Source of the DNA: Glycomyces tritici
GTDB lineage: Bacteria; Actinomycetota; Actinomycetes; Mycobacteriales; Micromonosporaceae
Direction: 5' to 3'
Assembly: GCF_030403505.1 (NCBI RefSeq)
Contig: NZ_JAUEMJ010000002.1
Span: 558,001-622,000 of the forward strand
Length of the DNA: 64,000 bases
Shown here: positions 57,015 through 64,000 of the stretch, in pieces
Layout of the letters: each line of letters begins with the position of its first letter
Numbering within the stretch: position 1 is the stretch's first letter
Program-made: the position numbers and the translations under genes
The notes under the pieces: generated by a model
Told to the model about the DNA's origin: nothing
Databases searched by the model: none
The model's input: the letters and a program-made list of their open reading frames with translations, nothing else

Positions 57015-57737
57015 ATGAGGTTCATCGCCGAACATGCCTTTCCCCTGGGGCTGACCCTCACCTGCGCATGCATCGCCCTCGCGCTTGTGCGGATCTTGTT
57101 CTCCCCTCGAGAGTCGAAGAAGTTCGTCGCCAACGCCCTGGCGATCGCGTTCGTCTTCCTCGGCACCACGTTCTGGTTCGTGGCCAACCGCGACTACATC
57201 CTCGAACACGACACCTCCTTCGCGGACCTCTTCAACGAGGAGCCGCGGACTTCGCTGCCTACCGAGACAGGCCCCGGTGAATGGAAGGCCGCTTTCAGCA
57301 GCTTCGCACTGACTTGGACTGAGGAGGGGACGCTTGAAACCGAGCCGCCGAGCGACCTGATCAGCTTCGACCCCGACATCGACGGCTACTACGCCGGCCA
57401 AGGAAGCCAGGAAGGCGCTTCACTGTTCGCCGCCATCGGATTCGAAGACGGCGACGTCGCCTGGTTCACCTGCCACGCGCTGGGGATACGCACCAGTGCC
57501 GCCGAGGAATTCCTCAACACCTGCTGGACCGCGGCCGCTGTGACCGGCGCCGACCATGCGGCAGGAGCCGAACGTCTCGCATGGGCTCTGAAGCTGACAA
57601 CTGAGGCCGAGCCTGGCGGAGGGCTCGTCCACGTGCTCGAAACCTACTGCCCGGCACACCTGAATGCGACCTCGCTGAGCTCGACCAGCACCTACCTCAA
57701 CATGCAGTTCAGCATTACACCCGCGACAGATTGCTAA
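57015..57737 (+). CDS. Membrane-anchored hypothetical protein
   Basis: The 240-residue product has two N-terminal hydrophobic helices (about 8-29 and 40-58), a Glu/Thr-rich linker, then a soluble domain with FSSFALTWTEEGTL, YYAGQGSQEGASLFAAIG, a CHALG near 154 and a Cys at the C-terminus. I recognise no family. There is no clear ribosome site before the ATG. It could be an envelope protein, possibly an immunity or sensor protein, but that is a guess. Confidence 0.55.
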   Translation: MRFIAEHAFPLGLTLTCACIALALVRILFSPRESKKFVANALAIAFVFLGTTFWFVANRDYILEHDTSFADLFNEEPRTSLPTETGPGEWKAAFSSFALTWTEEGTLETEPPSDLISFDPDIDGYYAGQGSQEGASLFAAIGFEDGDVAWFTCHALGIRTSAAEEFLNTCWTAAAVTGADHAAGAERLAWALKLTTEAEPGGGLVHVLETYCPAHLNATSLSSTSTYLNMQFSITPATDC

Positions 57738-58100
57738 GGGACGCCAGTATGCCCTTCCGCGCCGTAGCGAGGCAATCGCCGACCAGTCCTCCATCGATGG
57801 GCCTCTGCTGTGGACTGAAGGTCAACCCTGGCTGACCTGCGGGCGTTCCCTTGGTGGGGCTGGACGGCGATACAGTCCACCGCCTCCGCTCGAAGACTGA
57901 AGCTGTTGCTCTCGTTCATGTGGACGGCCTGCCGCGACTCGACCTTCAACGCGGTCCCCGCTGCCCCGCACGATGAACTCGGGTTGCACCCCGCAATGCA
58001 CAGATTCACAATCCCGGCATATCCTGCGTTTCCGCGACTGAGGAGCCGCTGGTACAACGGCGATAGCTACTCGACAGTCTTCTCGACCAGGAACTCTCAT
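57738..58100. other. 363-bp gap without a supported gene
   Basis: No frame here is coding-like; it precedes the IS5-type remnant. Between 58215 and 58634 the same holds: short frames exist but their codon bias and composition change along the length, as expected for decayed DNA. Confidence 0.5.
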
Positions 58101-58214
58101 GTCTACCCTGCCGCGCTGCCGCTGTCCACCTCGACCCTGAACCGCGTGGCGGCACTCATCCGCCGGACCCACCGCCAAGCCATCGGCTCCAGATGGCTAG
58201 CTCTCGACCCCGGC
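58101..58214 (+). pseudogene. IS5-type transposase remnant (N-terminal piece)
   Basis: The frame encodes VYPAALPLSTSTLNRVAALI then RRTHRQAIGSRWLALDPG. This is the conserved N-terminus of the streptomycete IS5-family transposase, whose normal continuation is ...GRQALLVLAHLRxGET. Here the frame breaks after DPG, and no catalytic DDE region follows. Only a scar is left. Confidence 0.65.
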
Positions 58215-58634
58215 ACGCCATTGATTGCTGCATGATCTCGCCCGCCTCTATAACGGAGTCGAGCGGCACCTGCCCCCCACCAGGCATGCTTGCCCGGGGC
58301 CCGCCGGCACGGTACTGGCCGAGCATCTACTCCTCCGGCTTCACCAGCGAGACTGTCGGCCTGCACGGGGCCCACCAGTCCCCACGGGATCAAGACCGCG
58401 GCGAGCGGGAACAGCCTCCGCAACGACAAGGCCACCGCCGCTGATCTCCATCCACACACCGACATCCGGGACAACCCTTAGTCGGGATTCTTAACCTGTG
58501 AGCGGGTGCTGCGGGACTGCGGGCGGCTTCTATGTTCTGTTCAGGAGTCGGCGTGGCCTGACTACACGGGCCGAATGTCGTGCCCCGGTTCTCGGGATGA
58601 GAAAGTCGTTTTGGCAAGGTGAGAAGATCCGGTC

Positions 58635-59384
58635 ATGTTTGATGATTCGCTGATTGCGCAGGCTCGATCCCTCTGGCAAACGCTCGCAGTGGTGCCCGTG
58701 GCGTTCCCATCGGGCTCCGGCGTGCAGGTGGTCGCTTCCCCTGAGTCGCAGATGTGCCCGCCTTCATGGGTTGGGATCGTGGTGTTGGGCAATTCAGCAA
58801 TCGTTACCGTGCCGACCGAACATGCAGTCGAGCCTGTACAACACGCGCTAAGCCGGATTGCGACTGAGTCACTCACGCGACCCGCGGATCTGAAGACGGT
58901 ATTGCCGGTCAAGGCGGTGCTGGGGCCGGCAACGCTGGCCTACGTATCGCGGGACTCTCTTGTCCCAGCTCAGCCGGACGTCGCTGTTGAGTGGATTGCT
59001 CCTGAGCACCCGGAACTTCAAGCGTTTCTGGAGTCGGTGGGTGGGGAAGACGCGGATGAAAGCGGGATCGGCGAGATCACCTCTCAGGCGTTCGTCGTGC
59101 GAGAGCTGGGGAGGATCGTAGCTGCGGCGGGCTACCAGCAGTGGCCTGCTGCGACGGCGCATCTGTGCGTGTTGACCGCCGAATCTGTGCGGGGCCGCGG
59201 TTTGGCAAGGCGGGTCGCCGCCGCCGCTGTGGACCATGCGCTCACCGCACGGTTGTTGCCGCAATGGCGGGCACGTCCGGCGACCTCCCGCCGAGTCGCG
59301 CGGGCACTCGGCTTCTGGGAAATGGGAACCCAACTGAGCGTCGACTTGGATCTTGCCCGCCTCTTGGAGTCCGACCTGTCCTGA
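58635..59384 (+). CDS. GNAT N-acetyltransferase
   Basis: The 249-residue protein has an N-terminal extension of about 120 residues not typical of GNAT, then the GNAT domain with SQAFVVRELGRIVAAAGYQQWP and the acetyl-CoA loop VRGRGLARRVAAAAVDHAL near 185-203. RRVARALGFWEMG near 225-237 is the last block. The substrate is unknown. It lies between two decayed transposase genes. Confidence 0.75.
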   Translation: MFDDSLIAQARSLWQTLAVVPVAFPSGSGVQVVASPESQMCPPSWVGIVVLGNSAIVTVPTEHAVEPVQHALSRIATESLTRPADLKTVLPVKAVLGPATLAYVSRDSLVPAQPDVAVEWIAPEHPELQAFLESVGGEDADESGIGEITSQAFVVRELGRIVAAAGYQQWPAATAHLCVLTAESVRGRGLARRVAAAAVDHALTARLLPQWRARPATSRRVARALGFWEMGTQLSVDLDLARLLESDLS

Positions 59385-59662
59385 TGGTTCAGTTCTCCTT
59401 GCCACCCAAGCGTTGCTTCCGTTGAGTGAGAGTCATTTCGCGTCTTGCGGTCTTCCCTGGCAACCGTAGCGGTGCTCGCCTCCGGTTGCACGTGGGACGG
59501 TGTGACCCGAGAGAGCACCCGGTCCGGCAGGTCACGCAGGTGATACGCCAGACGTGGGACGTCGTAGCCGGCGTCGACCACGATCGCGATCGGCCGATCA
59601 CCAGGGGCCAGGCCGTCCGGATTCCTCCGGCACGGAGCGCTAGTCGTTGAGGGCCGCGTCAA
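59385..59662 (-). pseudogene. IS701-like transposase remnant (DAGYD segment)
   Basis: The minus-strand frame encodes GDRPIAIVVDAGYDVPRLAY then HLRDLPDRVLSRV, which is the catalytic Asp segment (DAGYD) of actinobacterial IS701-like/putative transposases. The start, the first Asp and the C-terminal Glu are missing, and the tail EATLGWQGELNHQD runs out of frame. It overlaps the 3' end of the phosphotransferase gene by 23 bp. Confidence 0.65.
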
Positions 59663-60416
59663 GCTCAGAGCGATGATCGCGGACCCATTGCCAGGTCGTG
59701 CGGATCCATCCGGGCACGTCCATCTCTACGAGCTTGATCTTGGCCGCATCACCGGCCGAAGCCTCGGCCTCGACCCCACGCCAGCAGCGGTCCTGCCACC
59801 ACAGCACGGTATCCACTAGGCGAGCGCGCCCGCTGCGGTCCAGGCCGTAGGCGTCGGCGACCAGCCGCATGCGCCGAGCGGTCTCGGGAAGATCAGTGAC
59901 CAGCGTGCCAAGTCGCAGGTATTGCCAGCAGAGATGAGCGACATCATGAATCCGCTCGCCGGGTGCCGCCGCGTCCCAGTCAATGAACGCCACCGGCAGA
60001 GCGCCTGAAGCGTCGTCGGTGTAGATGGTGTTCCGGGGAGCCAGGTCGTTGTGGCAGACCGTTTCGGCGTCACCGCAGAGGTCCGTATCGGCGGTGAGGT
60101 CATGGAACTCGCGAACCATGGTGGCCAACCGAATCAGGCTGGCATCGGTTTCGGCATACGGGAAGCGGTCCAGCGCGTAGGGGACGTGGCCGTCGACGAA
60201 GGTCAGCATCTCCCGGCCCTGCTCATCGAACCCCAGCAGTCGTGGCGCTCCCTGCCATCCACAACACTCGAAGTGCTCGAGCAGGCGGTGGGTGAACGGC
60301 GAGTGCGGGCCGACGGGCCGACGTACGCTGCCGTCCTTCAGCACGACCTTGTTGATAAACCCACCTTCAAGCGGCACCTCATCGACCATCCAGCGAGTTT
60401 CCCGTGCCACCAGCAC
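59640..60416 (-). CDS. Aminoglycoside-phosphotransferase-like kinase
   Basis: The frame begins GTG 60416; an ATG nine codons later (60389, MVDEVPLEGGFINKVV) is an equal candidate. About 258 residues. The Brenner motif VCHNDLAPRNTIY near 120-132 carries the catalytic Asp, and FIDWDAAAPGERIHDVAHL near 144-162 has the metal-binding Asp. The family phosphorylates aminoglycosides, macrolides, choline or other hydroxylated compounds. The presence in a decayed island and the unusual neighbours suggest transfer. Confidence 0.82.
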   Translation of the reverse strand: MLVARETRWMVDEVPLEGGFINKVVLKDGSVRRPVGPHSPFTHRLLEHFECCGWQGAPRLLGFDEQGREMLTFVDGHVPYALDRFPYAETDASLIRLATMVREFHDLTADTDLCGDAETVCHNDLAPRNTIYTDDASGALPVAFIDWDAAAPGERIHDVAHLCWQYLRLGTLVTDLPETARRMRLVADAYGLDRSGRARLVDTVLWWQDRCWRGVEAEASAGDAAKIKLVEMDVPGWIRTTWQWVRDHRSELDAALND

Positions 60417-60522
60417 CTACGCAACTGAGATACGGGACAGTCTTTAGCACTCCTTCCGTGAATTGAGAGGTCGGCCGTGGCGACGGTACGGGTGGCGCTA
60501 TGGAGTGCGAGATTGCCAGGAT

Positions 60523-60762
60523 TCAGAATTTCTGAACCACCGGCCAGACTGCGGCCGGATCGCAGTGATCCGGGCAGGCCTGTAGGTAGACCTCATTGCC
60601 AAGGAAGAGGTTGTAGGTGTTGCCCCAGCTGAAGTCCTGCTCCGGCGAGCCTGGATAGACATCGAATTCCCAGTGCTCCGGTACCTGACAGAAGTACACC
60701 AGATCGGCTCCGCACCCGCACTGGTAGAACTCGGTCGTGAGGCCGGGGTTCGGCGCGGCAGT
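60523..60762 (-). pseudogene. Cys-rich hypothetical remnant without start codon
   Basis: From just after a TAA at 60763-60765 the minus strand encodes TTEFYQCGCGADLVYFCQVP then EHWEFDVYPGSPEQDFSWGN, TYNLFLGNEVYLQACPDHCD and PAAVWPVVQKF, stop at 60523. No start codon lies in the open part before TTEF. Four Cys in two pairs (CGC, CPDHC) suggest a metal site. It appears to be the C-terminal end of a larger DUF1963/YwqG-like or immunity protein that has lost its N-terminus. Confidence 0.55.
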
Positions 60763-60926
60763 TTAACGCCAGGTGCACCAACAAACCTTCGTCGAGCCGT
60801 TGACTACACATCGAGATCTCTCTATAGTTCGAATCGCCGGAAAATTCATCAGATGTTTCGGCCCAGACTGCGGCATGTGAGCGATAACAGGCATGCCTCG
60901 TGCCTACCCCCGCTAAGGAGCATCCG

Positions 60927-61001
60927 ATGACCCCGGCCGCACCCGACCACCCGACCCCGTCCCGAGGCGTGCCCGCACCCGCAGCGAACACCGCCGACTG
61001 A
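60927..61001 (+). CDS. Possible 24-residue leader peptide
   Basis: TAAGGAG (60914-60920) stands six bases before ATG 60927, and the frame MTPAAPDHPTPSRGVPAPAA ends at 61001, 70 bp before the GH62 gene. It is Pro/Ala-rich. The good ribosome site is the only evidence, so it may be a leader or a chance frame. Confidence 0.35.
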   Translation: MTPAAPDHPTPSRGVPAPAANTAD

Positions 61002-61071
61002 CCACCCGTCCCGCCCGTAGCAACAAGACCCGCAACTCCACGACCCGACGAACCTCGACAAGGAGGCCACC

Positions 61072-62589
61072 ATGGCCTGGATGGAAACCCCCAAAAGCCG
61101 CAGGCGAATGCTCCTCGGCGGAGCCGGCGTGCTCGCCGGGGCCGCCGCCGCAGCCGCCCTCAACCCGTTCACCGCAGCCCAAGCCCAGCAGACGACCGAC
61201 CCCACCGCCTGGTACGTCCTGGTCAACCGCGCCAGCGGCAAGGTCCTGGACGTCAGCGGTGTCTCCACCGCCGACGGAGCCCAGCTCCACCAATGGACCC
61301 GCACGAACGCCGGCAACCAGCAGTTCCAGTTCGTCGACGCCGGCGGCGGCTACTTCCGGATCAAGGCCCGGCACTCGGGCAAAGTCCTCGACGTGTCCAG
61401 CTGGTCCACCGCTGACCATGCCGCCATCCACCAGTGGACCGACCACAACGGCGCCAACCAGCAGTTCCGACTCGCCGACTCCGGCAGCGGCTACGTCCGC
61501 CTCATCAACCGCAACAGCAACAAAGCAGTCGAAGTCCAAAACGCCGCCACCAACGACGGCGCCATCGTCGTCCAGTACAGCGACTGGGGCGGGGCCAACC
61601 AGCAATGGCAACTCGTCCGCGTCGACAGCGGCAGCGGCGCCTGCGCACTTCCCTCGACCTACAACTGGACCTCCACCGGCCCACTGGCACAACCGAAGGC
61701 GGGGTGGGCATCGCTTAAGGACTTTACCGCCGTCGTCCACAACGGCCAGAAGGTCGTCTATGCAACGACGCACGGCGCTTTGCCCTATCCCGACGGCAAC
61801 TGGGGACTGATGTGCTTCAGCCCCTTCACGAACTGGTCCGACATGGCAACCGCCACCCAGAACACGATGCCCTTCGGTGCCATCGCGCCGACGCTGTTCT
61901 ACTTCGCCCCGAAGAACATCTGGGTGCTCGCCTACAACGGGGGCGGGCAAGGCACCTTCTCCTACCGCACGTCGAGCGACCCCACCAACCCCAACGGCTG
62001 GTCAGCACAGCAGGAGCTGTTCACCGCGACACTTCCCCCCACGGACGACGGGAGACCCCGGGGCGGGTACGACGTGTCCCTCATCGGCGACGACACGAAC
62101 ATGTACATGTTCTTCGTCGACGGCGAAGGCGGTGCCTACCGGGCCAGCATGCCACTCGGGAACTTCCCGGCCAGTTTCGATTCGTCGTACACGAAGATCC
62201 TGAGCGACACGGCACTCAACCTGTTCGAGGCGGTCGAGGTCTACAAGGTCCAGGGGCAGAATCAGTACCTGATGATCGTCGAGGCCCAGAACTACACAGG
62301 GTTCGGTCGCTACTTCCGCTCGTTCACTGCCACCAGCCTCGATGGCGAATGGACACCCCAGGCCGGGGCCCAGACCGTGGACAGCCCCTTCGCCGGGAGT
62401 GCCAACAGCGGCGCGACCTGGACCCGGGACATCAGCCACGGCGATCTGGTGCGCACCAACCCCGACCAGACCAAGACCATCGACCCCTGCAACCTGCAGT
62501 TCCTCTACCAGGGGCGCGACCCCGGCACTGACGGCGGGGAGTACGGCACGCTGCCTTACCGGCCGGGTCTGCTGACCCTGCAGCGCTAG
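61072..62589 (+). CDS. Secreted GH62 alpha-L-arabinofuranosidase with ricin-type lectin domain
   Basis: The 505-residue protein has a twin-arginine signal ([20 protein letters not shown]) and a ricin-B lectin domain (about 45-176; three QxW-type repeats: NQQFQF, NQQFRL, NQQWQL). The GH62 domain runs from [23 protein letters not shown] near 195-217, whose Asp is the base. [15 protein letters not shown] near 341-355 is a family block, and [12 protein letters not shown] near 382-393 has the acid Glu. GH62 enzymes release arabinose from arabinoxylan outside the cell. The gene is preceded by a possible leader peptide and followed by a hairpin. Confidence 0.92.
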   Translation: MAWMETPKSRRRMLLGGAGVLAGAAAAAALNPFTAAQAQQTTDPTAWYVLVNRASGKVLDVSGVSTADGAQLHQWTRTNAGNQQFQFVDAGGGYFRIKARHSGKVLDVSSWSTADHAAIHQWTDHNGANQQFRLADSGSGYVRLINRNSNKAVEVQNAATNDGAIVVQYSDWGGANQQWQLVRVDSGSGACALPSTYNWTSTGPLAQPKAGWASLKDFTAVVHNGQKVVYATTHGALPYPDGNWGLMCFSPFTNWSDMATATQNTMPFGAIAPTLFYFAPKNIWVLAYNGGGQGTFSYRTSSDPTNPNGWSAQQELFTATLPPTDDGRPRGGYDVSLIGDDTNMYMFFVDGEGGAYRASMPLGNFPASFDSSYTKILSDTALNLFEAVEVYKVQGQNQYLMIVEAQNYTGFGRYFRSFTATSLDGEWTPQAGAQTVDSPFAGSANSGATWTRDISHGDLVRTNPDQTKTIDPCNLQFLYQGRDPGTDGGEYGTLPYRPGLLTLQR

Positions 62590-62995
62590 CGGCACAACAC
62601 AGGTCCGGCTCGGATGTTGGCAATGGGACCGGAGCCAGTCAACGCGATCGACGGCACCCCAGCGTCGGTCGCCGCAATGAATCTTGGAATGCCAAAGACG
62701 TACGGATGGTCGCGGAACCGACCGACGAGGGCTTCGGCCGTTCCTTCACGGTCGCCGAGACTTGCCTGCCCGCTGAACTCCGACCCGAAGAAGGATCCGG
62801 GCGGGCTCGGCCTTGCACCGAGCCCGCCGTGCCCCGACCCCATCGGTCGCCGTTGAGTCGGGCCGGCTTTATATCGAAGTTCTTGACTTTATAGATATGT
62901 ATCGTCACACTGGATAGCAGTGCTCATGTTATCGGTCACCACGACTGCCAACGCATCTTTCGTCTTGCGCCCTCACCGCAGAAAGGCACTGCACA
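62590..62995. other. 406-bp gap between GH62 and GH43-like genes
   Basis: It contains the terminator at 62800-62828, an unassigned minus-strand frame (62586-62843) that does not look like a known gene, and then an AT-rich stretch (62870-62960) with TTGACT at 62884-62889 that may hold the promoter of the GH43-like gene. No further gene is supported. Confidence 0.45.
62800..62828. terminator. Terminator hairpin after GH62 gene
   Basis: GGCGGGCTCGG (62800-62810) pairs perfectly with CCGAGCCCGCC (62818-62828) around CCTTGCA. It is 211 bp past the GH62 stop, so it may belong to the decayed sequence in the gap instead. Confidence 0.65.
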
Positions 62996-64000
62996 ATGCC
63001 CTCACGTCGCACGCTCCTCACCACTGCGATGGCTTCGGCTGTCGCCGGCGCCATCGGCGCGCCGAACGCCGCGCACGCCCAGACCTACGCGGCCTACGCG
63101 ATGGCCTACTTCAAAGAGTCGCCGGACATGACCGACGACAGCTACGCCCTGCACCTCGCCGTCAGCCGCGACGGCCTGGACTGGACGCCGCTCAACCAGA
63201 ACGCCCCGGTCGCCACGCCCACTGCGGGGATGCAGGGCCTGCGAGACCCGTTCCTCCTGCGCAAGCAGGACGGCACCTTCACCGTCCTCGCCACCGACCT
63301 CAAAGGACGCGTTTTCAACCTCAACAACCAGTACATCCACGTCTGGGATTCGCCCGATCTTCGCAGCTTCACCGGCTACCGGCGAGTCCGCCTGCACAAT
63401 CTGGCCACGCACTCGTGGGCTCCGACCGCCTTCTGGGACCCGAGCCGCAACCGCTACGCCGTCGTCTACTCCGCATTCAACGGCACCCGCGACGTCTTCA
63501 TGGTCAACTACACGACCGACTTCGTGAACATGGGCGCCGCGCAGGTCTTCTTCGACCCCGGCTTCAACATCCTCGACGGCGACGTCCTCGTTCACAACGG
63601 CGCGTTCTATCTGGCCTACAAGAACATGGCCAACGGCAACCTCTACATCTCCCGATCCGCCACAGGCCAACCGAACACCTTCACCACCCTCACCAGCGGG
63701 GTGCGCCAAGGCAGCGCGATCGAAGCCCCGATCCTCGTCAAGGCCAACGGCGCCAACACGTTCTGGCTCTGGGGCGACTCCTTCCAGCCCGACAACGCAG
63801 TCTTCTACGCCTGGCGCTCGACCGACATCAACGGCAATTCCTGGACCGCCCTCAACCAGCGCGACTACACCGCGCCCCTCAGCAGCAAGCACGCAGGGAT
63901 ACTCCCGATCACCGAGGCCGAACGGGCCGCGCTCGTGAGCCGTTGGGGCGCACCGCAATGGAACCGTCTCAAGTCCTACAACTTCCCGGGCCGGTTCGTG
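62996..64000 (+). CDS. Secreted GH43-like arabinosidase with AbfB domain, 3' end outside window
   Basis: From ATG 62996 (AGAAAGG nine bases upstream) the frame is open to the window end: 335 residues so far. It starts MPSRRTLLTTAMASAVAGAI with a signal peptide cut near AHA at 26-28. The beta-propeller of a GH43-type enzyme follows: LRDPFLLRKQDGTFTVLATD near 85-104, WAPTAFWDPSRNRYAVVYS near 143-161, LDGDVLVHNGAFYLAYKN and IEAPILVKANGANTFWLW near 245-262. The last residues RLKSYNFPGRFV are the opening of an AbfB (CBM42) domain like that of the GH43 at 42189. It probably removes arabinose from arabinoxylan. Confidence 0.85.
   Translation, partial: MPSRRTLLTTAMASAVAGAIGAPNAAHAQTYAAYAMAYFKESPDMTDDSYALHLAVSRDGLDWTPLNQNAPVATPTAGMQGLRDPFLLRKQDGTFTVLATDLKGRVFNLNNQYIHVWDSPDLRSFTGYRRVRLHNLATHSWAPTAFWDPSRNRYAVVYSAFNGTRDVFMVNYTTDFVNMGAAQVFFDPGFNILDGDVLVHNGAFYLAYKNMANGNLYISRSATGQPNTFTTLTSGVRQGSAIEAPILVKANGANTFWLWGDSFQPDNAVFYAWRSTDINGNSWTALNQRDYTAPLSSKHAGILPITEAERAALVSRWGAPQWNRLKSYNFPGRFV

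Noticed and set aside
62586..62843. An 85-codon minus-strand frame between GH62 and GH43-like genes
   Set aside because: It looks partly coding-like but matches no family, overlaps a terminator hairpin and has no ribosome site; noted within the gap entry.

Overview
The window is a chromosomal segment of a high-GC (about 70% by eye) actinobacterium. GTG and TTG starts, Tat-dependent sugar hydrolases, a WXG100-like locus, a YbaB protein, many LacI and TetR regulators and an EACC1-caspase pair all fit a mycelial, polysaccharide-degrading actinomycete. Glycomycetaceae is my best guess, inferred from gene content only.

Layout. 1-13.9 kb: a TetR regulator cut by the window edge with an SDR reductase, a secreted trypsin-like protease, a chitin/peptidoglycan-type deacetylase, ProC, three acetyltransferase or lipid-binding-like genes, a membrane VWA protein fused to a solute-binding domain and paired with a second solute-binding protein, a two-component system and a methyltransferase. 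14-17.6 kb: a heterodimeric ABC exporter with one dead ATP site. 17.6-22 kb: a small secreted Cys-rich protein, a GH10 xylanase without signal peptide, a TfoX-like protein and a GH127 beta-L-arabinofuranosidase. 22-24.4 kb: a PhoX phosphatase behind a PHO-box-like repeat. 24.1-26.7 kb: a TetR-controlled operon of two tandem DHFR/RibD-like reductases and a DUF1772 membrane protein. 26.8-29.8 kb: a three-gene WXG100/YbaB cassette.

30.2-43.7 kb is a xylose-type oligosaccharide locus: a GH31 enzyme, a LacI regulator, a lipoprotein sugar-binding protein and two permeases, then a second LacI regulator, a 1197-residue secreted clan-GH-A enzyme and a Tat-exported GH43-AbfB enzyme. A 16-bp palindrome (AGCGAACCGGTTCGCT) sits upstream of both the GH31 and the 1197-residue enzyme and ties them into one regulon. 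43.8-51.8 kb: an aldo/keto reductase, a methyltransferase, TetR genes, DUF1761/DUF1905 genes, two CNNM-CBS transporters and a TetR-FAD monooxygenase pair. 51.9-53.5 kb: the EACC1-caspase conflict module, next to tRNA-Pro(TGG).

53.7-60.9 kb is a decayed accessory stretch: isolated small genes (HAD, GNAT, aminoglycoside-phosphotransferase-like, two unknowns) lie among broken genes (NUDIX, RmlD-like, two transposase remnants, a Cys-rich fragment). 61-64 kb returns to hemicellulose breakdown: a Tat-exported ricin-lectin GH62 arabinofuranosidase and a GH43-like/AbfB enzyme cut by the window end.

Together the secreted enzymes (GH62, GH43-AbfB, the 1197-residue GH) would trim arabinoxylan or xyloglucan outside the cell. 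The ABC importer would take up the oligomers, and the signal-less GH10, GH127 and GH31 would finish them in the cytoplasm. All functional calls are from motif recognition; no database search was run.
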